Position numbers and translations under genes: made by a program
In this document: positions 52,820 through 62,876 of the stretch, in pieces
Numbering within the stretch: the stretch's first letter is position 1
How the letters are laid out: each line of letters starts with the position of its first letter
The notes under the pieces: generated by a model
What the model was told of the DNA's origin: nothing
Databases searched by the model: none
What the model saw: only the letters and a program-made list of their open reading frames with translations
Assembly (NCBI GenBank): GCA_001936135.1
Contig: CP012809.1
Location: 2,405,501 to 2,469,500 of the forward strand
Direction of reading: 5' to 3'
Length of the DNA stretch: 64,000 nt
DNA from: Saccharomycopsis fibuligera x Saccharomycopsis cf. fibuligera
Taxonomy: Eukaryota > Ascomycota > Saccharomycetes > Ascoideales > Saccharomycopsidaceae

Positions 52820-55800
52820 TCATGGCATTTCTGTATCAACTTCTCCTTTGTTGTATTTTTTTTGTAGTTCTTCGTTAGCCTTTTGTAGTTCTCCAGTTTT
52901 CTTTAATTCATTGATTTCCTTTTTGAGCTCATTGACATTGAAGACTTCGTACTCTGCATTAGGGTCAATTTTAGCTTTACTGCTTGCGTTCTTGCCATCC
53001 TGTTTTGATTGGGAACCTTCATCGATACTGCTAGCAGCATTATCTTCATTGGTGTTCTCTTTATTTGTGTTATTCTTGTCACTGGTGCCAGATTCACGTT
53101 GCCCTTCAGCATAAACCTCCCACCACTCTTTCCTCTTTGGCTTAAACCAGGACTTCCAGCCACTTTTTCTATGGCTACTGCTACTAGACTTGGAATTTTT
53201 TTCCTTATCTTGAACAATTTGTTGAGCATTTTTGTCAAATTCCAACACTAGTTCTCTTTGCCTTTCGCTTTGTTCAGGATCTGGTTCATCAATTTCAATG
53301 AATTCTTCCGAAAGCACGTTCCATCCAACTAGCTTGAGAAGCTTGGGCATAGCCTTACGATACTCCATGTGGCCAGTCACGTACGGTGTGCAGTCAAAAC
53401 TCTCAATACCTTCAACGTTTTCAATTGGTGATAACCCCACCACTCTTCTGATTCCACCACTAGTGGCCCGGAATAGGTATCCCAAGATCCAGTCTTTTTT
53501 AGAATATCCGCTAATGAATTTTCCCGATACCACAGAACGACATAATGCAAGTTGCTCCGGATCGCATACGAATGGTGAACCAAATATAATTACATTTTCC
53601 ACTAAGTCAAACGCCCCCTTTTTGGCCAATTCAAGTAAACAGGAATAGATCAATCTTGAACCAATAGAGAACCCAACTAGGGTGACTGGACGTACCCCTA
53701 AATTTCTAGATAATAGGGTATCAGCCAAAATCAAACCTGCAGCCCATGCGCGGTCCAACGAAACATTCCATGGGTTATCCAATAAGTACCCCAATTTGGA
53801 AAGGGCCATTGGCACTTGAATTGCTGCCATTAATGCCGTCAACACCGTAGCACCCAAGATTTGTTGCACTGACTGAGTAAGGATTTCAGTGGCTAGAATA
53901 TTGATGGTTTGACCCACCGTGGTTAACATTTCTGGTTCCCATAACAATGAGTACAAGTCACCCATTACTGGGTCAACCGTGGAGAAGGGCAATCTAATAT
54001 CATCAACTTTACTATTCATCCATCCGCTAACGGTGATGATCAAGTTAACTCTTCTATTGCTATGTAACGGTCTGAATTCAAAAGTTTTAACTGCGCCGGT
54101 CCTTCTCATCATTCCTGCAGCTCCAACTTTAGCACCTATACCAGTACTTACCGTAGTGACTATGGCGGTACCAGCGGTACCTGCAAGGAAAGTAGAAGTA
54201 CCAGCGATACCCACAGTGGACAACCCAGCCGCAATCCCAGCACCAATAAGTGGGCCCAAGACACCACCGGATATACCCAAGATCAAACTTCCACCAACTC
54301 CGGCCAACCCAATGTAGATCATTCTCTTTTTCTTGGCCTTTTTAGCTCTATAATTAATGATTTCACTTTCATCAAGAGTTTGCTCCGAGCCTTCATCTAT
54401 TTCTAAAGCGTCGGTGAGCCTTCTTTCAAACTGGCATATTTCGAAATTGGTTAAATGTAAAGTTTCGCCAAATTTCATTAGTAACGTTCGAGATCGTGAA
54501 TCATAAACAGAGTCATAAATAAGGATTAAGAATAAATCACAAATGACGGTCCACGCAACATCAATGTCAATGATTTGTTTATTTTTTAGCTCATCTGTAT
54601 CAATTTTAGGGGTCGTATCTAATTTGGTATTATCATCAGTAGAAGCCTTTGGTATTTCTTTTTCATGCTTGGGCTGGCTTGAATCATCAGCCAATAAGTT
54701 GTTTGGCAGAACTGGATCATTTGAATTGTCTTTCTGCGTTTCTATGGTATGAACATCTGCTTGAGTACTGCCGCCTATCGATACATCCCCAGTATTATTA
54801 ACTATACTGTTATCATCATCATCATCATCATCATTTACCCTGATGGTATCATCATTAGGCTCCATTTCCACAAGTTTGGCATTTTGCTGCAATTCTTCAT
54901 TTTCATACATTGGGTTCTTGATGCTTTCAACCTTAGCCAAGCTTCTAGCAAGATCAGCTGGCTCTACTCCATGGTTACTCAAGTTCTCAATCATTCTTTT
55001 TTCTTCCTTAGTGACATCCATATGTTCATACAAATTGGCCATCACCTTCTGAGACCAAACGGCTAATGATGCTTGGGCCGAACTTAGCCGTTTGCTATTT
55101 TTAAGTCTGCGAGTATTGATTTTCGCCAAATCGGTGGCCATTTCTGTCATTAATAGTTTGACTAGACCAACGTAAGCGAATATTTCATCTTCTTTTAACA
55201 TTTCCTTGGTGGCTTGCATTTGGTCTAAAGCGTCTCTTGTCGTATCATCAAGGAAATCGTCATTGTATTCGTCATCTTCATCTTCATCTTCATCTTCATC
55301 GTCATCGTCATCCTCGCCTTCCTCGCCTGTTTTGGCCTTTTTGTTTTTACCGTCTTGTTTCGTTGCATCCACGTTTTCTTTACTATTACCATGGACGGTA
55401 TTACGAAACAAAAAATCGGTTCTTTTATCAGTTTCTGCATAATTTTCCGCTTGCAGCTGTATAGCAATCCTAGTGTATCCTTTACTACTAGGCATAGTTC
55501 TTTGTTTGTCTTTGCTTTTAGCGTTTTTCAGATCAAGTTCATGTTGATTTGCTGCTTGTCCGAAACTTGTATCTGCAGCAGTATTTATTAATTCTCCTTT
55601 GTCATCGTAGACGTTATAATTGTTTGCCACGGTTGGCATTTCTTGCCATTCTCCTCCTTCATCATCATCATCATCATCATCATCATAGTCATTGTCGCTG
55701 TAGTCGTATAGTATGCTATTTTCGTTATCGTCATAATTATTAATATTAATATTCTTGTTGTTGTTAATGTTGCTTTTGGCGTTATCGTGTGTATTTTCGG

Positions 55801-56494
55801 TTTCAATATTCCTTATATTGAAAGTATTGTTTGACTGAGTGACATTAGCTTCTTGGGGTAAATTTATGTCGCTCAGGCTTGTAACTGGCGGACTTTGTGT
55901 ACCTTGCGTGCTCGGCAAATTTTGTATATGCTGTATATCTTTGGCTTTGCTTTTGATTCCACTGTCTTGACTTTCCGTTTCACCCAAGTCGTTATCGTCG
56001 TTATTTAAAGTAGTAGTCTTGTCATTCTGATAAAGGCTATCATGACCATACTCATCATCATCCTCTGGCACTGTTTCTCCCAAATTAAACTCAACAAAGT
56101 TAGCACCACCTGCCTCTCCTGAATCTCCACCGAGATCAAATTCAACAAAGCTAGAAATGGGCTGTTGTTGTTCATTGTCATGATGGACGTCGTCAAGACC
56201 ATCATAGGTCTTCTCTTCCTCTTCGCTTGTAGGATCATGATGAGTTGGGTCATCAACTGTAGGCAACAAAGGCAACGAGGGCAAATCACTGAGCTTTACT
56301 ACTGATCCAGTAATCAAACTGTTTGATCTTTGTAACCTCGTACGCGGGTTTTGTGATGACTGCTCTGATCCGAATGTTGTGCCCAAGTCGTTACCACTGC
56401 CAATGCTGTCAGCGTTAAATCGTGAGATATATGGATCATTGTTTTTGCTACTGCTATTGCTACTGCTGCTGCTGCGGTTTTGATCCGTCAGCAT
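52820..56494 (-). CDS. MIL1: DUF726 alpha/beta-hydrolase-like protein, Mil1
   Basis: 1224 residues from ATG at 56494. A disordered acidic N-terminal half (Asn/Asp runs) precedes the DUF726 core (about 635-1080). The core holds CDLFLILIYDSVYDSRSR, a hydrophobic Gly/Ala-rich segment (about 727-800) likely in or on a membrane, VSGWM, LYSLLWEP and the nucleophile-elbow-like VGFSIGSRL at about 940 (GxSxG). The C-terminus is basic then predicted coiled coil (NELKKEINELKKTGELQK). The family includes S. cerevisiae YFL034W/Mil1, a ligand of the adaptor Apm2, and human TMCO4. Enzyme activity is unproven. The stop lies 115 bp from the APM2 stop. Confidence 0.88.
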   Translation of the reverse strand: MLTDQNRSSSSSNSSSKNNDPYISRFNADSIGSGNDLGTTFGSEQSSQNPRTRLQRSNSLITGSVVKLSDLPSLPLLPTVDDPTHHDPTSEEEEKTYDGLDDVHHDNEQQQPISSFVEFDLGGDSGEAGGANFVEFNLGETVPEDDDEYGHDSLYQNDKTTTLNNDDNDLGETESQDSGIKSKAKDIQHIQNLPSTQGTQSPPVTSLSDINLPQEANVTQSNNTFNIRNIETENTHDNAKSNINNNKNININNYDDNENSILYDYSDNDYDDDDDDDDEGGEWQEMPTVANNYNVYDDKGELINTAADTSFGQAANQHELDLKNAKSKDKQRTMPSSKGYTRIAIQLQAENYAETDKRTDFLFRNTVHGNSKENVDATKQDGKNKKAKTGEEGEDDDDDEDEDEDEDDEYNDDFLDDTTRDALDQMQATKEMLKEDEIFAYVGLVKLLMTEMATDLAKINTRRLKNSKRLSSAQASLAVWSQKVMANLYEHMDVTKEEKRMIENLSNHGVEPADLARSLAKVESIKNPMYENEELQQNAKLVEMEPNDDTIRVNDDDDDDDNSIVNNTGDVSIGGSTQADVHTIETQKDNSNDPVLPNNLLADDSSQPKHEKEIPKASTDDNTKLDTTPKIDTDELKNKQIIDIDVAWTVICDLFLILIYDSVYDSRSRTLLMKFGETLHLTNFEICQFERRLTDALEIDEGSEQTLDESEIINYRAKKAKKKRMIYIGLAGVGGSLILGISGGVLGPLIGAGIAAGLSTVGIAGTSTFLAGTAGTAIVTTVSTGIGAKVGAAGMMRRTGAVKTFEFRPLHSNRRVNLIITVSGWMNSKVDDIRLPFSTVDPVMGDLYSLLWEPEMLTTVGQTINILATEILTQSVQQILGATVLTALMAAIQVPMALSKLGYLLDNPWNVSLDRAWAAGLILADTLLSRNLGVRPVTLVGFSIGSRLIYSCLLELAKKGAFDLVENVIIFGSPFVCDPEQLALCRSVVSGKFISGYSKKDWILGYLFRATSGGIRRVVGLSPIENVEGIESFDCTPYVTGHMEYRKAMPKLLKLVGWNVLSEEFIEIDEPDPEQSERQRELVLEFDKNAQQIVQDKEKNSKSSSSSHRKSGWKSWFKPKRKEWWEVYAEGQRESGTSDKNNTNKENTNEDNAASSIDEGSQSKQDGKNASSKAKIDPNAEYEVFNVNELKKEINELKKTGELQKANEELQKKYNKGEVDTEMP

Positions 56495-57300
56495 ATTTGG
56501 AATATTTTGGTTTGAATATTTGACCCGTTAGCGAACGTAGATATTGATTTAGCCAAGTTGAGTTGAGTTGAGTTGGGTGCTTTCGGGTGTTTTGTTTTGT
56601 TTTGTTTTTTGTTTTATTTTGTTTTATTTTATGTAATATGGTACGATTTGCTGGCTATTGCGTGAATGCTAGCTGGCTAGTACATGGGAAACGATGTATT
56701 ATAGTATAATAATATAATCTGGATTTGAGTTTAGGTCTGAATTGACAGCGTACCTCATCGGCAGTTAGAATGCCAAGGCAGCAGCAGTTAATAAGTAAAT
56801 CTGTAATCCAAAGATGGTTGATTGTAGTAGACACATCAACTGCTTGGTAGAAAATATAGTAAAGCGGTGGGAGCACGTGATTCCTGTACGATACGCGCTC
56901 TAAGCGTAATTCATAGTAATAGAATAGTAATAGAATATCACTTACTGGATGGATGGGAGGGAGTATACATAGCACATACGGCAGAATATAAAGCAGAGGA
57001 CTTTCAAAGTGCAAATGTACTCCTTAAACTTCGAACCTCGAAGGTTATGCATTAGAATACCTAAAGTCAATAGAGAGGAAAGAAAAAAAAACCATTACAA
57101 TTTTAAAAAAAAAAAAGCACAACAGGCAGTCCTTTGTTCCTTTGGCTTTTTATTTTTTTTCTTTATTTTTTTTTTTGAAAAAGTTTATTAAACTAAAAGT
57201 ATAATGAGACACAGAGGGGGAAAAGTTATGATGTGATTATTGTAGTATAAAACGTAATTGCAAAGAGAAGAGAAAACAATGACCTGATTCTTTGAATTCC
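56495..57300. promoter_or_regulatory. MIL1 upstream region and RPS14 3' region
   Basis: Contains TTTTG-type repeats near 56590-56630, a TCACGTG (minus strand) at 56874-56880, and A/T runs toward RPS14. No gene. Confidence 0.5.
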
Positions 57301-58294
57301 TTACAATCTTCTACCACGACGACCACCCTTTCTTCTAGTAGAATCAGATGGAACTGGGGTAACATCTTCGATTCTACCGATTCTCAAACCGGATCTAGCC
57401 AAAGCTCTCAAAGCAGATTGACCACCTGGACCTGGGGTCTTGGTCTTAGTACCACCGGTAGCTCTTAATTTGACGTGAACAGCGGTAATACCAACTTCTT
57501 TACATCTTTGAGCAACATCTTGAGCAGCCAACATAGCGGCGTATGGAGAAGATTCATCACGGTCAGCCTTGACTTTCATACCACCAGTGACACGGGCAAT
57601 GGTTTCCTTACCGGACAAATCAGTGACGTGAACGAAAGTATCGTTGAAAGAAGCAAAGATACGGGCAACACCAAAGACTTGGGAGCCGTCACGGGCTTGT
57701 GGGCCTAAAGTAACATTTTCTAGAGATTATGTTAGTACGCTGAGGATTTTGGTGGATATTGAGTTGATAGAGAGAGTGAGAGAGTGAGAGAGCGAGAGAG
57801 CGAGCCAGGGTGGTGTAACCGTTTTGCCATGATTTTTTTCAATATTTGTTGCAACTATTATGGTCATTTAGAGATTCGTAAAGTGCTTTCGACTGGCGAT
57901 TGTCATTATGATGAGCAAATTTCAGTACAATCAATCAATCACTCAGTGGTGGGTGGTACTCTGATTGTAAAACTTGAGTAATTTTTTTTGGCAGGTGAAA
58001 AATACAGTAATAAACAATCACTTTATTGGCAATGTTGTTTGAACTGGTTATTGATCCATGTCATTTGGCTGTGCACTTGTACTGATACTGAAATCATCTC
58101 TTTTTGATTTGCTTATTATAAAAAATTTTCCAGTCATTGAAACTAAAACTTTCAATCTTGAATTCGGGCAACAATGATAAAATAACGATGCTGAACGATA
58201 TCTTGACGACACTAATTCACTCAGTCATTCTCTTCATCACACAGACAGTACAGTGCGCTGCTGAACAGTTTTATCACATACCTTTTGAAGCCAT
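57301..58294 (-). CDS. RPS14: 40S ribosomal protein uS11 (Rps14), one intron
   Basis: Exon 1 is 58282-58294 (ATGGCTTCAAAAG) and exon 2 is 57301-57719; joined they give 143 residues starting [12 protein letters not shown]. The 562-nt intron (57720-58281) has GTATGT, TACTAAC (57731-57737) and TAG. Exon 2 reads [22 protein letters not shown], matching yeast Rps14 through [20 protein letters not shown], the [17 protein letters not shown] segment and the basic GGRRGRR end. uS11 sits on the 40S platform and is needed for late 18S maturation. In S. cerevisiae excess Rps14 represses splicing of its own RPS14B transcript; a similar loop is possible but not shown here. Confidence 0.96.
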
Positions 58295-59195
58295 TTTGGA
58301 TAGATATTATGTGCTGTGTAGTACCTGGGTCTTTCAAAGTGGTCCTGGGATCCTCAAGTATTGGTTTTGTATAATTTTCTTTTTTTTTTTCTTTCTTTCC
58401 TTGCACGCTCGCACGTTCACCCGCCAGTGGGAGCAGCAGCAGTAGCAGCAGCAGTCCCAGCAGAGCTCTGGCTGGCGCTCGCACGCTCGCACACTCTCGT
58501 TGCACGCACGTACAGTTTCCCGCTCCGGGTTTCTCTGCTTAACAGTGCGGTGCACGGGTGTCACGGGGACAGCCAGAGCTCTGCGATCTTGACTTCCTTT
58601 TAGAGAAGCACGGTCACAGATGGTCACATGGGGTCGCAAATGGACTTTTTTTTTCTTTTTCTCTTTTATCTGCAGGAGAGAATCTGCACAATTTCCCCAA
58701 CATGGCATACAGTCAGTTTTGATGCTACAGTGGTAATGGTGGTAATGGTGGTAATGATGATGGAGGAAGTTTGCTGTGCGTTTTACGAACGCAGCCAAAA
58801 TCACGTCAAATCTGGTAATAATGCTACCACTAAGTTTTGTATACCGGCCGTAACGCGTTGGCTAAAAACCTATCAGCAAAATGAGTAGATATTGTGTATT
58901 CCATGGATGTGTTTGCCAGTACATAGCTGACCAGTACTGGGGATATAAACTACATTGACACTATGCGTGTCAGTACACCGTTGCCTGTTCAACGACGCCA
59001 GTAGTGTCCAACGGAATGGACAAAGCCCTAGGCCTCAGCAAGCGTGGTATCTGTAATTTGCGTAGACTCGTTGCCCACCGGTACTGCCACTACTAGTACT
59101 AGTACCATTCAACGATACATTACATTCTACTGTACACGTTAAACTAGATTCAAATAAAATACATTAAAACAAGCGTCTAATAATATATTACTAGC
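58295..59195. promoter_or_regulatory. RPS14 upstream region and RPS22 3' region
   Basis: 58400-58520 is GC-rich, with repeated CTCGCACG and CAG units, unlike its A/T-rich surroundings; probably part of the RPS14 promoter. No coding frame is supported. Confidence 0.5.
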
Positions 59196-59588
59196 TTAGT
59201 AAACGAAACCCAAGATTTTACCAGCAACGTGCTTTCTCTTGGCTTCTTCGTGGTCAATGATACCAGCAGAAGTGGTCAAGATAACGAAACCAAATTGTCT
59301 AGCTGGCAACAAGTTGTCAGTCCATTTTTCAATGTCGTCGATCTTGACATTGTATCTTGGAGAGATAACACCACACTTGTTCAATCTACCGTTCAATTGA
59401 ACAACAATCTTACCGGATCTGTGGTCATCAATGTATTCGAATTCACCAATGTAACCGTGTTTTTGCATAACTTGCAAGAATTTGATGATGACCTTGGAAG
59501 ATGGTCTGATCAACACTTGTCTTCTACCAGCTTTAGAAGCGTTGTTGATGGCGTTCAAGGCATCGGCTAAGACGGAGGCTCTGGTCAT
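59196..59588 (-). CDS. RPS22: 40S ribosomal protein uS8 (Rps22)
   Basis: 130 residues, the exact family length, intact from [14 protein letters not shown] to the C-terminal GKILGFVY. Conserved segments include [27 protein letters not shown] and the [15 protein letters not shown] end. uS8 binds the central domain of 18S rRNA. The coding region is uninterrupted, but TACTAAC and TTTTTTTAG stand just before the ATG, so the 5' UTR is spliced (see the 59595-59980 entry), as in S. cerevisiae RPS22B. Confidence 0.97.
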   Translation of the reverse strand: MTRASVLADALNAINNASKAGRRQVLIRPSSKVIIKFLQVMQKHGYIGEFEYIDDHRSGKIVVQLNGRLNKCGVISPRYNVKIDDIEKWTDNLLPARQFGFVILTTSAGIIDHEEAKRKHVAGKILGFVY

Positions 59589-59594
59589 TTTGGC

Positions 59595-59980
59595 CTAAAA
59601 AAATAGTTAGTAAAAAGCGTCTTTTTTTTTGAGTGTGTGTGTGCGCGCCTGTGGCAATATTGCTCAGCAAAGTTGGTGAAATAACGCAAATATTCTGTCT
59701 CGCGAGTTACACCAAGCATATATATGACCTGGAAATGGTTCTGTAGTGACAGAATACAATATACATATAAGAGACATCTAGTATCGTTTTTGTTTCCGCA
59801 TACATTTTCGCCTGATTGGATCCTGCCTTTGGAAATAGCAGGTATTCTAGAAAAGTAAAGAATAAGATACCATAATCACATTTTTGGGATGATAGTGAGA
59901 GACATTGTTGGATGCTGTATTGCAGTTATTTCATCAACTTGTGCTGCGCTGTGGTTGAACTGGCAGAGCAGTAGACATAC
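59595..59980 (-). other. 5'UTR intron of RPS22
   Basis: On the minus strand GTATGT starts at 59980, TACTAAC is at 59606-59612 and the AG is at 59596-59595, six bases before the ATG; length 386 nt. The S. cerevisiae RPS22B 5'UTR intron hosts a snoRNA (snR44). Here I see a strong hairpin just inside the 5' end (CTGCTCTG/CAGCGCAG) but no complete snoRNA. Confidence 0.75.
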
Positions 59981-60325
59981 TAGATATTAATTATGGTCTT
60001 AATCTTTAGTGAGTAATACTGGGGAGGGGGGAAAGCTAGATCAGGGGCAAGATGAAAATTTCAGTAATAATTTTGTTTTGGGTGGTTTTTTTCTTGGTGC
60101 AAGATCGTGATACTGTTGGCTGCAGCCTAGCGAACGAGAGTGAGAACGGGAATGAGCACGGCAGCGGCAGCGCTGGTGGTGCTGTGAGAGAGACAGCGGC
60201 AGAAAGAAAGAAAGAAAGAAAGAAAGAGAATCAGACGTCACATGATCCAATGACCCGATTGGAAAAAACCAGTCACAGCAGCAAAACGAAACGAAACGAA
60301 ACGAAAAATTAGCGCCAGCTTTATA

Positions 60326-60332
60326 TCACGTG
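60326..60332. promoter_or_regulatory. TCACGTG motif upstream of RPL39
   Basis: Cbf1-type E-box 237 bp before the RPL39 ATG. Cbf1 contributes to ribosomal-protein promoters in several non-Saccharomyces yeasts; use here is inferred. Confidence 0.4.
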
Positions 60333-60568
60333 TCAGAACTTCACAGGGCACACAACGTCGGTCCCCCGCCGAATTCTCGTTTTTTTTTTTTTTTTTTTCG
60401 CAGTCGCAGTCGCAGTCGCCCTGGCCATGGATGGTGGGCAGAGAGCCAGCAGCAAAGTCAAAGGAAAAAAAAACTCCACTGACGATATAATATTGCCATC
60501 TTGTTGCACTGAAAGAGTCTTGGAATAGTGAACCTTAGGTTGATTAACTCAAACAGAAAACATTAAAG

Positions 60569-61154
60569 ATGCCTGTATGTACTGCAAATATCACAAACAC
60601 AATGAGTGAGAGCAAGAGAAGACAGCACCAACAGCAACAGATGTTGACAATGACGATGACGATGATTACGGGAACCAAGGCACCAATATTATCAAAAATC
60701 CCATAAAACAATTTCATGGTACTATTCACCATTATTTTCAGCAGCAGCAAATAAGTTTTGCAAAGTCAAATAGACAACTTGTATTCAAGTTGAATGATCA
60801 AAGTACAAGCAAAGCTTGATACAGTGAGTGGCTCCAAATACCACAACACTCGACTTAATTCATACAAAACACTACCAAAAAAAAAAAACTAATCAAATTT
60901 ACTGAACGCCACATCACCAACCACAATGCTCTCTCACTGCTATGTCCAATATCAAACCGCAAGTAGAAAGAAACCGCAAATACTAACTTTTTTTTAACCT
61001 ATAGTCTAACAAATCTTTCAGAACTAAGCAAAAATTGGCTAAGGCTCAAAAGCAAAACAGATCCTTGCCTCAATGGATCAGATTGAGAACTGACAACAAA
61101 ATCCGTTACAACGCTAAAAGAAGACACTGGAGAAGAACTAAGTTGGACATCTAA
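60569..61154 (+). CDS. RPL39: 60S ribosomal protein eL39 (Rpl39), one intron
   Basis: Exon 1 is 60569-60574 (ATG CCT) and exon 2 is 61005-61154; joined they give 51 residues, the family length. The 430-nt intron has GTATGT, TACTAAC (60981-60987) and a T-rich tract ending ATAG. The protein starts [17 protein letters not shown], then [19 protein letters not shown] and HWRRTKLDI, an almost exact match to fungal Rpl39. eL39 lines the 60S exit tunnel. Intron position right after codon 2 agrees with S. cerevisiae. The short exon puts it below most ORF-length cut-offs. Confidence 0.97.
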
Positions 61155-61800
61155 GCAGCTGGTTTGGTTTATTTAAATGCTCATGCTCACGCTATCTTTG
61201 GATGGTGTCTAACTTTTCCACAGTTCCTCATCAATTATTATTATTATAATCATTATTATTGCGTTATATGCTAGAACGACTGCGACTTTTGGTCACAATC
61301 ACAATTCAACGTTAATGTTATTTTAATATTTTGTTAATAATTGATACTACTTTATTTTGCAACATAAAATCGTCAAAAGAGAGTTTTTTTTACTGTATGT
61401 GATGTAGTTATGGTTTAATGTAATATTGAACTTACGATGTAGTGGCTTGCTAATGTCACCGTTAGCTATGGCCATAATAGTACGTTTTCACGTCATTTGT
61501 CACTGGAGTGGTGTCCAGCCAGTCAGCCGGCCAGCTATTCAGCCAATAGAAGCATTGTGTTACTACAGTAACCCACACAGAATTTTTGCTTTGTTTACTC
61601 AAGCTGCACGTGAGCAGCAGCCGGAAGAAGGTTTTTTGGAGAGCATGTTCAGAAAAATCTACTATAAAATCCTGCGATTGGTCGCACTATTTTAATTTGA
61701 AATTTTGTTCATTCCTGATTACCTTGCCTCGCTCTGTGTATTACACAGATATCAAAGGGTGGATGATCATTGATGAAAGATGCAAGTGCTAAATAAAAGG

Positions 61801-62019
61801 GTATGTCTTGTTATCAAAACCAACAACAACAACAACAACAAAAAATAAAAAGAGTTGCTTTATAATGATGAATACACGAAATCATAGCTAGATAGTACAT
61901 GAATTCTTTTCATTAGAACTAGAATAGTGACTTTAAATTTCTCGTGGGAATCTCGCTGATATTAACCTGCATTCTCTTTTCTTTTTTGTTTTGTTTTGTT
62001 TTTTGCTTTGTTTTTCTAG
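61801..62019 (+). other. Candidate spliceosomal intron of an unidentified transcript
   Basis: GTATGT at 61801-61806, TATTAAC branch-like site at 61960-61966, then a T-rich tract ending TTTTTCTAG at 62019. A TATA box stands 130 bp upstream. Joining the flanks gives only a 14-codon frame from ATG 61780, so this may be a noncoding RNA, an snoRNA host or a 5'UTR intron. Confidence 0.45.
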
Positions 62020-62147
62020 AAAAGATGGACATGGGACATGTAAAGAAGAGTAATAATTTTCTTGTTTGGGAGAGCTTGTTTGGACTAACATTTTAAAAAG
62101 TAGCTTAAACTGTGCCTATGTTGCAATCTTATGTATCTTTCTAATCA

Positions 62148-62291
62148 ATGATTGTTTATTTTCTATTTTCGTATTCCCGTGTAGTTGCTAAAGTTGTATC
62201 TGCTTCACCAGAGAGTGAGTGGGCTGCCTACGCTCCGGCTTTTTGCATATCTGATTGTACTGTACTCGCCGATAAAGTCTTTGGAGCATAA
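62148..62291 (+). CDS. Possible 47-residue peptide
   Basis: ATG at 62148, stop at 62289-62291. The N-terminus is hydrophobic (MIVYFLFSYSR), followed by SASPESEWAAYAP and a short stretch with two cysteines (CISDC). Codons are of the kind used by real genes here and the second half is more GC-rich than its flanks. It could equally be a chance frame or the last exon of the transcript carrying the candidate intron. No family recognised. Confidence 0.2.
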   Translation: MIVYFLFSYSRVVAKVVSASPESEWAAYAPAFCISDCTVLADKVFGA

Positions 62292-62876
62292 AACTTATAG
62301 TGCACCGATACAGTGAAAAATAAAAAACAAGATGTTACATATATATTGTACAGCCCAGTAATGCTTGTAATAATAATAAAAATAAAAAAATAAAAAAAAA
62401 GGCGACTAGCTCTTATAACAGGTGATAAAGGTAATAATATAAAGGGCACCGCAAATAGAAGTTAAAAGTTGAAAAAGAACAAAATAAAAAAAAAAAAAAT
62501 TGTATTTATAAATGTTTGACTGCGGTTACCAAAAATTGAGCCTAATTTTATCCCCAACCTTTGTGAAAAACAAGCAAAGCAAATCACAAGGGTTTACAAA
62601 TAAGATAAGATTGATAAGGGAAGGAAAAAAATAATAATAACGTAAAAAACAAAAATAAGTAAAACAGTATAACATATGCTAATAAAGTAATATTCTCACT
62701 CAATAATAATTATGGTCTTCATTTTTTTTTTTTTAAAGAAGAGAACTTGGGCAGTTTATATCAGAATGCAACCAGCATAATCCCCCTACCCAGAGAACGT
62801 TAATGTTTTACAATAAAACCTTAACATACAACAACAGTTGAGAAAACTTTCTCTTGATCAACCCCGCGTTTCTCAA

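Larger units (their letters stand above)
59589..60568. promoter_or_regulatory. Divergent promoter region, RPS22 / RPL39
   Basis: Holds the RPS22 5'UTR intron (59595-59980), a GAAAG simple repeat (60201-60226), a CGAAA repeat (about 60288-60306), TCACGTG at 60326-60332 and a T tract at about 60380-60398, before RPL39. A poly-T tract beside a Cbf1-type motif is plausible for a ribosomal-protein promoter. Confidence 0.6.
61155..62876. other. Intergenic region with an orphan intron
   Basis: Between RPL39 and YIP3 stops. It contains a TATA box (61663-61670), the candidate intron 61801-62019, a CAA microsatellite (about 61822-61840) and a 47-codon frame at 62148-62291. No recognisable protein gene. 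Confidence 0.55.

Noticed and set aside
57720-58281. snoRNA inside the RPS14 intron
   Set aside because: Individual C- and D-like boxes occur but not at a workable spacing or with a closing stem.
60575-61004. snoRNA or minus-strand 68-codon gene inside the RPL39 intron
   Set aside because: No box pair with closing stem; the frame is antisense to a well-supported intron.
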